Assembly: GCA_002279355.1 (NCBI GenBank)
Contig: NCBV01000012.1
Location: 116,224 to 180,223, forward strand
Reading direction: 5' to 3'
Length of the DNA: 64,000 nucleotides
DNA from: Acidiphilium sp. 37-60-79
GTDB lineage: Bacteria > Pseudomonadota > Alphaproteobacteria > Acetobacterales > Acetobacteraceae
Shown here: positions 54,254-64,000 of the stretch, piece by piece
How the letters are laid out: each line of letters opens with the position of its first letter
Position numbering within the stretch: the first letter of the stretch is position 1
Translations under genes and position numbers: made by a program
Notes under the pieces: model-generated
Told to the model about the DNA's origin: nothing
Databases searched by the model: none
What the model saw: the letters and a program-made list of their open reading frames with translations, nothing else

Positions 54254-55056
54254 GACGCCCCCGGATAGGCTCTGGGCAAAAACTGCAATTCCGCCAGCAA
54301 ATGGCCGAGATGTTCGCCGTGCCGACCCTGCCGACCGCCACTTTGGTGCCAGCGCGGCCATGCGAGGCTCAACGTGGCTCGCGCGCAAATCTGCTCAATC
54401 CGGTGCCGATATGCGTCGCGCAGACGGGCTGGATCAATAATCGCGCCCGCTGCCATCAAGGGGAGCTGATCGGCCTCGGTTTCGAATAATTCATCGGCGA
54501 AGGCGAGCAAGCCATCGAGTGCGGATTGCGCCCGCCGACGGCTTTCGGCGGTGCCATCGCCCAAGCGGATCACCCAGTCAGCGGCGTGACGCTCATGATA
54601 AGCGATCTCCTTTTCGCTGCGCGCCGCAAACGCCGCGATCGCGGGGTCGCTCACCGCCAGGCTGGCCCGCCAATACAAATCAGCGAAGCTCGCATAAAGC
54701 ATATGCCGCACCATGGTCGCCGCGAAATCGCCGTTCGGTTGCTCAACCAGGAGCGCGTTGCGAAATTGCGGGGCATCGCGCCGGTAGGCGTAATCATCCT
54801 CGCTGCGCTCGAGGGCTGGCTGTGCAGCGTTTTCAAGCGTTGCCGCATGGCTATAGAGAAATCGCGCCTGCCCTAACAAATCCAGCCCCAGATTGGCCAG
54901 CGCCATATCCTCTTCCATGCTCGGCGCACGGCTACACCATTCGGATAATCGATGACCCAAGATCAGCGCGTCATCGGCATAGGCGAGAACCCAGCGCAGC
55001 ATCGGCGTCTCAGCGACGGCGATATTGCCGCCCGGCACCTCACATATGGCCGACAT
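54247..55056 (-). CDS. paaC: Phenylacetyl-CoA epoxidase structural subunit PaaC
   Basis: 269 residues. Ferritin-like helical protein with LANLGLDLLGQARFLYSHAA, EDDYAYRRDAPQFRNALLVEQPNGDFA, EIAYHERHAADWVIRLGDGT, matching PaaC. It pairs with PaaA but has no active di-iron centre. ATG 55056 overlaps paaB by 17 bp; a start nearer MLRWVLAYADDA would give a length closer to the E. coli protein. Confidence 0.93.
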   Translation of the reverse strand: MSAICEVPGGNIAVAETPMLRWVLAYADDALILGHRLSEWCSRAPSMEEDMALANLGLDLLGQARFLYSHAATLENAAQPALERSEDDYAYRRDAPQFRNALLVEQPNGDFAATMVRHMLYASFADLYWRASLAVSDPAIAAFAARSEKEIAYHERHAADWVIRLGDGTAESRRRAQSALDGLLAFADELFETEADQLPLMAAGAIIDPARLRDAYRHRIEQICARATLSLAWPRWHQSGGRQGRHGEHLGHLLAELQFLPRAYPGASW

Positions 55057-55333
55057 CGTCGGGCACCGTGTAAAAGCTGGGGTGGCGATAAATTTTGCTC
55101 TCAGCAGGCTCAAACAGCATGGCCTGATCATCCGGGTCCGACGCGATGATCGCATGCGAGGGCACCACCCAGATCGAAATCGCTTCGCCGCGCCGGGTAA
55201 ATAAATCGCGCGCCGCAGCGAGGGCTAGGGTTGCATCCGGCGCGTGCAGCGATCCGGCATGTTTATGGGCAAGCCCATTGCGGCTGCGCAGGAACACTTC
55301 CCAAAGCGGATAATCAGGGGTTGCTTCAGCCAT
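55040..55333 (-). CDS. paaB: Phenylacetyl-CoA epoxidase subunit PaaB
   Basis: 97 residues: YPLWEVFLRSRNGLAHKHAGSLHAPDATLALAAARDLFTRRGEAISIWVVPS is diagnostic. PaaB is a small subunit of the multicomponent 1,2-epoxidase, needed for PaaA-PaaC complex stability. It lies 6 bp downstream of paaA. Confidence 0.95.
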   Translation of the reverse strand: MAEATPDYPLWEVFLRSRNGLAHKHAGSLHAPDATLALAAARDLFTRRGEAISIWVVPSHAIIASDPDDQAMLFEPAESKIYRHPSFYTVPDDVGHM

Positions 55334-55339
55334 GACCGA

Positions 55340-56323
55340 TCACGCTGCCTTGCGCTGATTTTGCTTGGCAGCATAGGCGCTGGCGGCCTCGCGCACCCAT
55401 TCGCCCTCCGCATGCGCTGCATTGCGCCGCGCCAGCCGATCACGATTGCACGGGCCTTCGCCGCGCAGCACGGCGCGAAACTCCGCCCAATCAATCGCGC
55501 CATAGCGCCAATGGCCGGTCGCTTGATCAAGGTGCAAATCCGGGTCCGGCAGGGTCAAGCCAAGCCGATGCGCTTGCGGCACCGTGGCATCGATGAAAGT
55601 CTGCCTGAGTTCGTCATTGGAAAAACGCTTGATTTTCCAGCGTGTGGACTGATCCGAATGCTGGCTTTCAGTGTCTGGCGGGCCGAACATCATCAGGCAC
55701 GGCCACCACCAGCGATTGAGCGCATCCTGCGCCATCGCCCGCTGTTCTGGCGTGCCGCCCGCCAAACTGCAGATGATCTCATAGCCTTGCCGCTGATGAA
55801 AGCTTTCCTCTTTGCACACGCGGATCATGGCCCGGGCATATGGCCCGTACGAACAGCGGCAGAGCGGAATTTGGTTCATAATCGCCGCGCCATCAACCAG
55901 CCAGCCAATCGCGCCAATATCCGCCCAACTCAGCGTCGGGTAATTGAAAATCGATGAATATTTCGCCGTGCCAGCCAATAGCTGATCGACCAGCGCCGCG
56001 CGCGACACGCCCAGCGTTTCGGCGGCGGCATATAAATATAACCCATGCCCGCACTCATCCTGCACCTTGGCGAGCAGTGCCACCTTGCGGCGGAGCGATG
56101 GAGCGCGGGTAATCCAATTTCCCTCAGGTTGCATACCAATGATTTCGGAATGGGCGTGCTGCGCGATCTGGCGGATCAATGTCCGCCGGTAAGCCTCGGG
56201 CATCCAATGATTGGGCTCGATTTTCTGCTCAGCATCAATCCGGGCCTGAAACGCGGCCAATCGTGCCGGATCATCGCCCTGCGCGGGGCGGGTGTCGGTT
56301 TGGTCGAGCGCCTGAGCATACAT
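55340..56323 (-). CDS. paaA: Phenylacetyl-CoA epoxidase catalytic subunit PaaA
   Basis: 327 residues. Di-iron ligand regions: [22 protein letters not shown] and [16 protein letters not shown], with [19 protein letters not shown]. It oxidises phenylacetyl-CoA to the ring-1,2-epoxide, the first committed step of aerobic phenylacetate degradation. First gene of the operon behind a strong promoter. Ligase paaK and the downstream paaFGHJZ genes are not in the window. Confidence 0.96.
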   Translation of the reverse strand: MYAQALDQTDTRPAQGDDPARLAAFQARIDAEQKIEPNHWMPEAYRRTLIRQIAQHAHSEIIGMQPEGNWITRAPSLRRKVALLAKVQDECGHGLYLYAAAETLGVSRAALVDQLLAGTAKYSSIFNYPTLSWADIGAIGWLVDGAAIMNQIPLCRCSYGPYARAMIRVCKEESFHQRQGYEIICSLAGGTPEQRAMAQDALNRWWWPCLMMFGPPDTESQHSDQSTRWKIKRFSNDELRQTFIDATVPQAHRLGLTLPDPDLHLDQATGHWRYGAIDWAEFRAVLRGEGPCNRDRLARRNAAHAEGEWVREAASAYAAKQNQRKAA

Positions 56324-56346
56324 GATCTCACCCCGTTTGTCGCTCC

Positions 56347-56374
56347 GTTATATTACAAAAAAATCGATTGTCAA
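56347..56374 (-). promoter_or_regulatory. Strong sigma-70-type promoter of paaABCDE
   Basis: On the minus strand, TTGACA (56374-56369), a 16-bp spacer and TATAAC (56352-56347), 24 bp before the paaA start. Both boxes are near consensus. The AT-rich sequence upstream (TTACATAAATAAT) could hold a regulator site. Confidence 0.75.
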
Positions 56375-56509
56375 TTATTTATGTAACATATCTTGTGTTC
56401 AAAGACGGTGCGCTGGATCGAGAATTACAATTTGTCATCGCATGACCCTGGTTTCGGCGCGGAATCGTGCATATCTCTTGATCAGACGCGTAGGGCGAGG
56501 GGACCGAAA

Positions 56510-56851
56510 ATGACCTATCGATCAATGGTAGTTGCCGGGATTTTATCGCTCCTGATGATGGGGGCTATCCTCGCGCATGATGCCGGGGCGCTCACTGCGC
56601 CGCCCAATCAAGGGGCGATGCTGGCCGCGCTGCCATATGCGCCGACGCGCGGCATCGTTGCGGCGGGGTCGATCAATCGTCTGCGGGGCGGTGTGCAATT
56701 GGCGGCCCTGCCGATCATCAAGCAGCGCAATACCAAAATACCGGCACGCCCGATCATCTGGGCGGTGCCTGATGCCACCACCCAACATCATCTGATCCGC
56801 CCGGCGCCGGTGCGCGTGATGATCCTTTTGCCGGTACCGGCGGTTTCCTGA
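56510..56851 (+). CDS. Small secreted hypothetical protein
   Basis: 113 residues, not recognised. A signal peptide (VVAGILSLLMMGAILAHDAGA) is followed by a low-complexity region with repeated LAALP (AMLAALPYAP, QLAALPIIKQ) and basic Pro/Ile-rich sequence. GAGGGG precedes ATG 56510. The plus-strand frame beyond it is discussed under findings. Could be periplasmic; function unknown. Confidence 0.45.
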   Translation: MTYRSMVVAGILSLLMMGAILAHDAGALTAPPNQGAMLAALPYAPTRGIVAAGSINRLRGGVQLAALPIIKQRNTKIPARPIIWAVPDATTQHHLIRPAPVRVMILLPVPAVS

Positions 56852-57040
56852 TCGCCGCCGCGTCGCTGGGTTATCGGCTCCATTGGATTTTGGCGCGGCC
56901 ATACCACATCGCTCTGGCCAAGCCTCTTGGCTCGGATCAAGCGGGGTGGTGCAGCGCGGCTGACGCGCTTGATCATCATGCGGGCGCGCTGGTGCGCGCA
57001 GGCTTTGGGGTTGCAGCGCTGCGCCGGGGCGTTTAGGTAA

Positions 57041-58642
<1,602 letters not shown>

Positions 58643-58645
58643 TCC

Positions 58646-59926
58646 ATGACCCCGGCGGGACGGCTAGATGCAGCGATTGAGCTGCTCGGCGCCATTGAGA
58701 CGGATCGTCGCCCCGCCGATGCGGTGGCCAACGAGTTTTTGCGCACGCGGCGCTTTATCGGTGGCGGGGATCGGCGCGAGATCAGCGAAATCACCTGGTC
58801 GGTGCTGCGTGCGCGCAGACGTTTGGGTTGGTGGTTGGAGCGGATTGGCGCGCCGGTCACGCCGCGCTTGCTCTCGCTCGCGATGATGGTGCTCGGCGGC
58901 ATGACCGCGCATCGCGCCGAATCCGCTTTTGGCGGCTCGCGTTTTGCCCCTGCACCGCTCGACGAGGCGGAAAAACGGGCGCTCACGCAACTTGCGACCC
59001 ATACGCTCGATCATCCAGGCATGCCGGACGGGGTGCGGCTGGAAATCCCCGATTTCGTGGTCGAAAAATTTCGCACCCGCTTTGGCGCGCGGCTCGACGC
59101 CGAATGCGCCGCCATGCTCACCCAAGCACCGCTCGATTTGCGGGTGAATTTGCTCAAAACCTCGCGTGAGGCCGCAATCGAGGCCTTGGCGCGGGATGGT
59201 TTGCGCGCCGAACCCACCCGGCTGAGCCCTTGGGGTCTGCGCCTTCCCGCCCGCCAGAACGTGACCGCCAGTGCCGCGTTTCGCGATGGTTTGGTGGAAA
59301 TACAGGATGAAGGCAGCCAGCTCGTGGCCCTGCTCGCCGATGCGCGGCCGGGCATGCGGGTGGTTGATTATTGCGCCGGTGCGGGCGGTAAAACCCTGGC
59401 GCTGGCGATGATGATGTCGAATAAAGGCCATCTGGTCGCCTGCGATGTTTCGGCGCCGCGTTTGGATGCGGCGATCAAGCGGTTGCGTCGGGCCGGGGTG
59501 CATAATGCCGAGCGGCATTTATTCGCGCCGGGTGATAAATGGGCCAAACGCCAGGAGCGCAAATGCGATGTGGTGCTGGTCGATGCCCCATGCACCGGCA
59601 CCGGCACATGGCGGCGCAACCCCGATGCAAGGCTGCGCCTGACCGCCCAGGATTTGGCGGAATTGACGGTCAAGCAAGCCAATATCCTCGATGAGGCGCA
59701 GCGTTTGGTCAAACTGGGGGGGCATCTGATTTATGCCACCTGCTCGGTGTTGGACGAAGAAAATGACGCGCAGATCGACGGGTTTTTGGCCCGCCATGCC
59801 GGTTTTCGCGTGGTTCCGCTGGCCGAATCCTGGCCTGATTATCTGCGGGGTGCGGCCATGCGCCTCTCACCCGCCCGCGATCAGACCGATGGGTTCTTTG
59901 CCTGCAAGCTCGAGCGCGTGGGATGA
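58646..59926 (+). CDS. rsmB: RsmB-type rRNA cytosine-C5 methyltransferase
   Basis: 426 residues: NusB-like N-terminal domain (1-140), then the NOL1/NOP2/Sun methyltransferase with motif I VVDYCAGAGGKTLALA, DVSAPRLDAAIKRLRRAG, catalytic Cys in VDAPCTGTGTWRRNPDARLRL and the second Cys in YATCSVLDEEND. RsmB methylates C967 of 16S rRNA. Target assignment is by family. The stop overlaps a 21-codon frame by ATGA. Confidence 0.88.
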   Translation: MTPAGRLDAAIELLGAIETDRRPADAVANEFLRTRRFIGGGDRREISEITWSVLRARRRLGWWLERIGAPVTPRLLSLAMMVLGGMTAHRAESAFGGSRFAPAPLDEAEKRALTQLATHTLDHPGMPDGVRLEIPDFVVEKFRTRFGARLDAECAAMLTQAPLDLRVNLLKTSREAAIEALARDGLRAEPTRLSPWGLRLPARQNVTASAAFRDGLVEIQDEGSQLVALLADARPGMRVVDYCAGAGGKTLALAMMMSNKGHLVACDVSAPRLDAAIKRLRRAGVHNAERHLFAPGDKWAKRQERKCDVVLVDAPCTGTGTWRRNPDARLRLTAQDLAELTVKQANILDEAQRLVKLGGHLIYATCSVLDEENDAQIDGFLARHAGFRVVPLAESWPDYLRGAAMRLSPARDQTDGFFACKLERVG

Positions 59927-59988
59927 TCGCGTGCTGGCGCCTGCCGCGCACCTTCTATGTCTGGGATCGGCTGGATGCGCTGGTATGA
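59923..59988 (+). CDS. 21-residue bridging open frame between rsmB and the MFS gene
   Basis: A complete frame starting in the rsmB stop (ATGA at 59923) and ending in the MFS start (ATGA at 59985). The peptide begins MIACWRLPRTFYVWDRL. Its only visible property is that it ties the two genes by overlaps at both ends, which could allow ribosomes to pass from rsmB to the transporter. May be chance. Confidence 0.35.
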   Translation: MIACWRLPRTFYVWDRLDALV

Positions 59989-61328
59989 GCGCGCCGATCC
60001 GCTGGTGCCGCACCGATAGTTTCAATTTTTTCTCGTTCGCGCTTGGCATGCTGGCCGAGGCCTATGCGTTTGGCGCCGCCTCGGTCGCGGCGGGCTGGTT
60101 CGTGATGCCGAAATTCATGGTGTCGCTCCTGCTGGTTTGGGCGCCGATCTGGCTCATGGCGGGCATTGCCATTGCCGGGCCGTTATCCGACCGGATCGGG
60201 CGGCGGCGGATGTTTTATTTGACGATGGCGGCTTATGCGCTTGGCGCGCTGGGGCTGGCTTTCAGCTTTGGCTACGCGGCTGTGCTCGCCGCCCTCGCGG
60301 TCATGCTGCTCGCGGCTGGGGGCGAGATGAACACGATACTCGTCGCTTCGCATGAATTGATGCCGCCCGCCCATCGCGGCAAAGCCACCATGGCGGCGGT
60401 CAATTTTGTCTCGCTGGGCGGGTTGGTGTTGGCCATCGCTGCTTTTTCCGCAGCCTACCAGCAGGTCGCGGTGCAGCGCGAAGTGGTCGGGCTGGTTGGG
60501 TTTGGCATTGTGGCGTCGTTGTTGGTGGTGCGGGGCCATACGCCGGAATCGTTGCGCTGGCTGCGCGTGCGCGACCCGGTTCGCGCCCAAGCCGAGGCGC
60601 TCACCTATTATGGCGCGCAAGCGCCCGCCCGCCTTGCGGTGATTGATGCCGAACATATCGCCCAGACCTCGTCGATCGCCTGGGGCGATCGGTTGGTTTG
60701 GCTCAAGCTGTTTTGCAGCATCGCGATGGCGTTTGGCGATGTCGCGGGGTTTGGCATGATTACCTATGTGGTCGGCCCGTATTTTTTTAAATCACTCACG
60801 GCGGGGATTTTGCTGGTGGCGAGCCTTGCGGCGGTGTTGTCGGGGTTGGCATTTTTGCTCGGTGATCGCGTTGGTCGGCGGTTTTTGTTGCTCGGCGGTT
60901 ATGCGGGTTGCATGGCGATCAGCCTGGGGATCTGGTTCGCGCAGCCTTGGTGGCTGGGCCATGGAGGTCGATTTTTGGCGTTGGTGTTCGCGCTGAATAT
61001 CGTGATCAATGTGGCCTATATGGCGGAAGACACGTTCAAGGCGGAGATTTGGCCGACCGCGTTGCGTGGGCGGATGACCGCTTTGGTGCGGTTTACCTCA
61101 ATCGGCCTCTATGGTGCGATGGTGCTGCTGACCCAACATCTCGCGATTGCTGATTTTCTGGCGCTCAATACCGGCTTTTGGGGGGTGGGGTTGCTGGGTG
61201 CCCTCGTGTGGTTTGGCTTTGGCCGGGAGACCGGCGGTGGCGTGTCGCTCGGCGTTGCGTCGGGCGAGGTTAGCGATGCTGGTCTGCCGCATAGCGCACG
61301 CAGCGTTCAAAAATATCCAGCGCATTAA
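59985..61328 (+). CDS. MFS transporter, sugar-porter-like
   Basis: 447 residues, about twelve membrane helices. AGPLSDRIGRRRMFYLTMAAY is the MFS motif A, repeated in weaker form after helix 8 (LLGDRVGRRFLLLGGY). TPESLRWLRVRDPVRAQ resembles the PESPRWL loop of the sugar porter family, and EDTFKAEIWPTALRGRMTA the PAEIFPTRVRG region. Substrate unknown. ATG 59985 was chosen; the frame upstream to 59733 is inside rsmB. The end overlaps the convergent gene by 59 bp. Confidence 0.82.
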   Translation: MSAPIRWCRTDSFNFFSFALGMLAEAYAFGAASVAAGWFVMPKFMVSLLLVWAPIWLMAGIAIAGPLSDRIGRRRMFYLTMAAYALGALGLAFSFGYAAVLAALAVMLLAAGGEMNTILVASHELMPPAHRGKATMAAVNFVSLGGLVLAIAAFSAAYQQVAVQREVVGLVGFGIVASLLVVRGHTPESLRWLRVRDPVRAQAEALTYYGAQAPARLAVIDAEHIAQTSSIAWGDRLVWLKLFCSIAMAFGDVAGFGMITYVVGPYFFKSLTAGILLVASLAAVLSGLAFLLGDRVGRRFLLLGGYAGCMAISLGIWFAQPWWLGHGGRFLALVFALNIVINVAYMAEDTFKAEIWPTALRGRMTALVRFTSIGLYGAMVLLTQHLAIADFLALNTGFWGVGLLGALVWFGFGRETGGGVSLGVASGEVSDAGLPHSARSVQKYPAH

Positions 61329-61800
61329 AGGCTCGATCTTGCCCATCGGTTGGGGTGAAGACCGGATGGCCGCTTTGCCAGACCGCGCCGGCGATCATTA
61401 AATTATCGGTCAGACCAAAGCTTTCATGGATCAGGCCCGCCAGCGGATCGGCGATGGCGGCGCATTGCGCTCGGCTCCGCTGATCGAACGGTGCGGCGCT
61501 ATTGGAATAGCCGTAAATCGGTTTGTTGCGGCCGAGGAACCAGCCAAGCTCGACCAAGGTGCCCGCATCGGCGGAGGCGCCGCGAAACGGTGTCAGATTG
61601 GCGATGATGATGTCGCTGGCTTCCATCATCGCGACATCGGCGCGAAAAATTTTTTGCCAATCGGGGATCGCGCTCTCGTCATCGAGCGGGGCGAGGCCGA
61701 TGAACCCGGCTTGGCTGCAAATCCGGCATTTGCGGGCGGCATGCGCGCGGGCATCGGGCAAGAATACATCGGGGCCGGCTAAATAAGCGGTGAGCGCCAT
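61270..61800 (-). CDS. Nucleoside 2-deoxyribosyltransferase family protein
   Basis: 176 residues: YLAGPDVFLPDARAHAARK at the start, RADVAMMEASDIIIANLTPFRG, and GTLVELGWFLGRNKPIYGYSN with the catalytic Glu in the VELG context. The family transfers deoxyribose between bases in nucleoside salvage, though some members hydrolyse nucleotides. It overlaps the MFS gene tail and diverges from tatD. Confidence 0.85.
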   Translation of the reverse strand: MALTAYLAGPDVFLPDARAHAARKCRICSQAGFIGLAPLDDESAIPDWQKIFRADVAMMEASDIIIANLTPFRGASADAGTLVELGWFLGRNKPIYGYSNSAAPFDQRSRAQCAAIADPLAGLIHESFGLTDNLMIAGAVWQSGHPVFTPTDGQDRAFNALDIFERCVRYAADQHR

Positions 61801-61905
61801 GCGCGGTCCTTTGCCTTGTCATGCGGGGTTGCAAGACTCAATTTTATCGTGCGGGCGGCTGGGGTCAATCTGTCGCGGCGCGTGCGGATCGGGTAGGAGC
61901 TAACC

Positions 61906-62679
61906 ATGTTGATCGATAGCCATTGCCATTTGGATTATTTTTCGCCCGAGGAGCGGCCCTTGGTGGTTGCGCGTGCCCATGCGGCGGGGGTTGCGGAAAT
62001 GGTGACCATTGGCGTTACCCTCGCGCAATCGCAGCAAGCGATTGCGATGGCTGAGGCGCTTGAGCGGGTTTGGGCTTGCGTTGGGGTTCATCCGCATCAT
62101 GCTGGTGCGGAGGGTCCGGTGCCGGCGCCGGAGGTGATTGCGGCGCTGACCGCGCATGAAAAAGTTATCGGCATTGGTGAATCCGGGCTTGATTATTTTT
62201 ACGACAAGGCGCCGCGTGATGTGCAGGCGCAGAATTTTTCGGCCCATATCAAAGCGGCCCAAATGACCAATCTGCCGCTGGCGATTCATGCGCGCGACGC
62301 TGATGATGATGTCGCGACGATGCTGGAGGCGGCTTTCCAGGCGCATCCTTTTCGGTTTTTGCTGCATTGTTTTTCCTCCGGTCGCGGCCTTGCGGAGCGG
62401 GCGCTGGCGCTCGGGGGGTATGTGTCGTTTTCGGGTATCCTCACCTTCCCGCGTTCGGAGGAACTTCGCGCCATTGCGCGGGATGTGCCGATGGACCGGT
62501 TATTGGTGGAGACCGACTCGCCGTATTTGGCGCCGGTGCCGTTGCGGGGCAAGCGCAATGAGCCGGGCAATACGGTGTTGACCGCCCGGGTGCTGGCCGA
62601 GGTGAAGGGTGTGAGCGAGGCGCAGTTGGCCGCGCAAACCACGGCGAATTTCCGCACTTTATTCACCAAGGCCGCATGA
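61906..62679 (+). CDS. tatD: TatD-family metal-dependent hydrolase
   Basis: 257 residues. Metal ligands and motifs: LIDSHCHLDYF, VGVHPHHAG, KVIGIGESGLDYFYD, LAIHARDADDD, FLLHCFSSGRGLAERA and LLVETDSPYLAPVP. TatD proteins are DNases or DNA 3'-repair hydrolases. AGGAG lies 7 bp before ATG 61906. The end overlaps the next gene by ATGA. Confidence 0.95.
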   Translation: MLIDSHCHLDYFSPEERPLVVARAHAAGVAEMVTIGVTLAQSQQAIAMAEALERVWACVGVHPHHAGAEGPVPAPEVIAALTAHEKVIGIGESGLDYFYDKAPRDVQAQNFSAHIKAAQMTNLPLAIHARDADDDVATMLEAAFQAHPFRFLLHCFSSGRGLAERALALGGYVSFSGILTFPRSEELRAIARDVPMDRLLVETDSPYLAPVPLRGKRNEPGNTVLTARVLAEVKGVSEAQLAAQTTANFRTLFTKAA

Positions 62680-63470
62680 ATTTTTCGCTCACTGTGCTTG
62701 GCACCGGCGGTTCTGCCGGGTTGCCGCAGATTGGCGGCGCCGATGGTGCGGGCGATTGGGGTGCGTGCGATCCGGCTGAGCCGCGCAATCGGCGTTCGCG
62801 CGCGAGTGTGGTGATTGGTGCGCCGGAGGGGAATTTGCTGGTCGATACCGGGCCAGAAATACGGCTGCAACTGACGAGCCAGCGGATTGCCCGGATCGAT
62901 GCGGTGTTGTTTACCCATGCCCATGCCGATCATATTGCCGGGTTTGATGAAATTCGCATTTTGAACCGGCTGCTCGGTGCGCCGATGCCCGCTTATGCCG
63001 ATGCGGCTTGTTGGGCGGAGCTGCATCAGCGGTTTGATTATGCGTTCAAGCCGTGGAGCGGCAACGGATTTTTTCGCCCGGTGCTGGCCGAGCGGGTGGT
63101 GGCGGCGGGGCAGATTGTGCCGATTTTGGGCCTGCCGGTGCAGCTTTTGGATCAGGATCATGGTTTTATGCGTTCGCTGGGCTTGCGGATTGGCAATTTG
63201 GCGTATTGCACCGATGTGGTGCGGTTTGCGCCGGAGGCGTTTGCGGCGCTGCGCGGGGTGCAGACGCTGGTGATTGATTGTTTCACCCGGGGTGGGCCGC
63301 ACCCGACCCATGCTCATTTGGCGCAAGTGCTGGAGTGGGTTGAGGCCTTGCGCCCGGCGCGGACGATTTTGACGCATATGGGGCCGGATATGGATTTTCG
63401 CAGTTTATGTGATGCGCTGCCCGCCGGCATCGAGCCGGGTTACGATGGCATGGTGATTGAAGGCGTTTGA
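62676..63470 (+). CDS. MBL-fold metallo-hydrolase (PhnP-like)
   Basis: 264 residues. The metallo-beta-lactamase core motif is LFTHAHADHIAGFDEIR, with LLVDTGPEIRLQLTSQRI before it and TILTHMGPDMDFRSL near the end. Related proteins include the cyclic ribose phosphodiesterase PhnP; no phn genes are present, and in alphaproteobacteria this gene typically follows tatD without a phn link. Probably a phosphodiesterase; substrate unknown. Confidence 0.87.
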   Translation: MNFSLTVLGTGGSAGLPQIGGADGAGDWGACDPAEPRNRRSRASVVIGAPEGNLLVDTGPEIRLQLTSQRIARIDAVLFTHAHADHIAGFDEIRILNRLLGAPMPAYADAACWAELHQRFDYAFKPWSGNGFFRPVLAERVVAAGQIVPILGLPVQLLDQDHGFMRSLGLRIGNLAYCTDVVRFAPEAFAALRGVQTLVIDCFTRGGPHPTHAHLAQVLEWVEALRPARTILTHMGPDMDFRSLCDALPAGIEPGYDGMVIEGV

Positions 63471-63528
63471 TTTTGCGCCTTTTTCGTTTCTATATCGTAA
63501 TGATACAGGTGTGCGGGGGCTTGGCGGG

Positions 63529-63936
63529 TCAGGCGCGATTATTGCGGGGTCTGGCGGGCAGGTCATGCAGGCCCCAGAGCGGGCGGCATTCTGATGTGCT
63601 GCGGCTCGGGCGGTGCTGCGCGCGCGGTGGGCGGGCTGGTTTGGCGCGGGGTTTGCGCGGGGTGACTGGCGGTGGTTTGCGCGGCAAGGCGAGGTGGGGT
63701 GGTGGCGCGAGATGCAGCATGTGGCAGAGCGGGCGGAGCACGCGGCCGAGGCTGGGATGAGCGGTGATCAGGGCGATCATATCGGGTTCGGTGAGCAAAT
63801 GGGCGAGTTGCGAGCGGGCGCCGGGGATTTGGTGGCCGGGGTAGAGGCGCAGCATCCAGCCATAGCGGGTGGGGAGTTTGGTGGCGTTGGTGGCGGGAGG
63901 GTGTGGCGCGACAAACAGGGTGAGAAAAACCGTCAA
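63529..63936 (-). CDS. Small conserved hypothetical protein (possible 5' loss)
   Basis: 135 residues from a TTG at 63936. Core sequence RYGWMLRLYPGHQIPGARSQLAHLLTEPDMIALITAHPSLGRVLRPLCHMLHL, then a Pro/Arg-rich tail. The PLCHML region and tail match the decayed gene at 2024-2442, so both belong to one family. The N-terminal helical part seen in the other copy is absent here, and the first ten residues look non-native, so this copy may be truncated. No function can be assigned. Confidence 0.5.
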   Translation of the reverse strand: MTVFLTLFVAPHPPATNATKLPTRYGWMLRLYPGHQIPGARSQLAHLLTEPDMIALITAHPSLGRVLRPLCHMLHLAPPPHLALPRKPPPVTPRKPRAKPARPPRAQHRPSRSTSECRPLWGLHDLPARPRNNRA

Positions 63937-64000
63937 TCAGCGTGATAAAAAACTGACCGCGATGTGCGACAGAATATCGTGTTTTATTTTGGTTGCAAGG

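Overview
The window is a 64 kb stretch of an alphaproteobacterial chromosome, most probably from the Acetobacteraceae (Acidiphilium/Acidocella/Acidisphaera type). This assignment is inferred from gene content: a Hint-domain surface protein of a type common in acetic-acid bacteria, a kinase-less bacteriophytochrome with PpsR, a fused pcaL, a tkt-gap-pgk cluster, a phasin, a proline-rich zinc-ribbon protein beside ftsEX, and many 4-bp ATGA overlaps. No rRNA, tRNA, CRISPR array, phage or transposase gene was seen.

Layout. 1-2.5 kb: end of a large Hint-domain protein and a decayed small gene. 2.5-9.8 kb: SLC13-type permease, the leftward ftsE-ftsX-ydcF-plsC run, zinc-ribbon protein, dipeptidase, phosphorylase, and infC, which appears to use an ATC start. 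10-14.3 kb: a light-sensing module of bacteriophytochrome, PpsR-like regulator and heme oxygenase. 14.3-22.2 kb: methyltransferase, amidase, TerB/DnaJ protein, lexA, a MotA/ExbB-like plus OmpA-domain pair, inositol monophosphatase and EF-P. 22.4-27.9 kb: cytochrome c maturation operon ccmCDEFGHI (no ccmAB here) ending in a DUF1674 protein. 28-30.7 kb: GMC oxidoreductase and PcaDC fusion. 31-35.3 kb: tkt-gap-pgk. 35.5-38.2 kb: a membrane GH17-like/GT2 glucan synthase split by a deletion and frameshift. 38.4-44 kb: CNNM/CorC protein, drug exporter, DUF2125 protein and D,D-carboxypeptidase. 44.4-51.6 kb: phasin, large multidomain glycosyltransferase, broken acyl-CoA ligase, ketopantoate-reductase-like protein and epimerase. 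51.6-52.6 kb: rplM-rpsI. 52.7-56.3 kb: paaABCDE. 57-63.5 kb: guaB, rsmB, MFS transporter, deoxyribosyltransferase relative, tatD and a metallo-hydrolase.

Most notable observations. (1) A dispersed paired-hairpin repeat occurs three times (30.9, 35.4 and 41.3 kb). Each copy ends exactly on the stop codon of a leftward gene, and one stem carries a compensatory base-pair change between copies. (2) In the phytochrome/PpsR module, PpsR stops just before its DNA-recognition helix, while the +1 frame runs on to an ATGA overlap with the phytochrome start. (3) infC has an apparent ATC start behind a good Shine-Dalgarno. (4) Several genes (glucan synthase, acyl-CoA ligase, the small family at 2.0 kb) carry out-of-frame internal losses, which could be gene decay or assembly error. 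(5) Short three-unit tandem repeats sit at gene boundaries, twice overlapping a stop codon.
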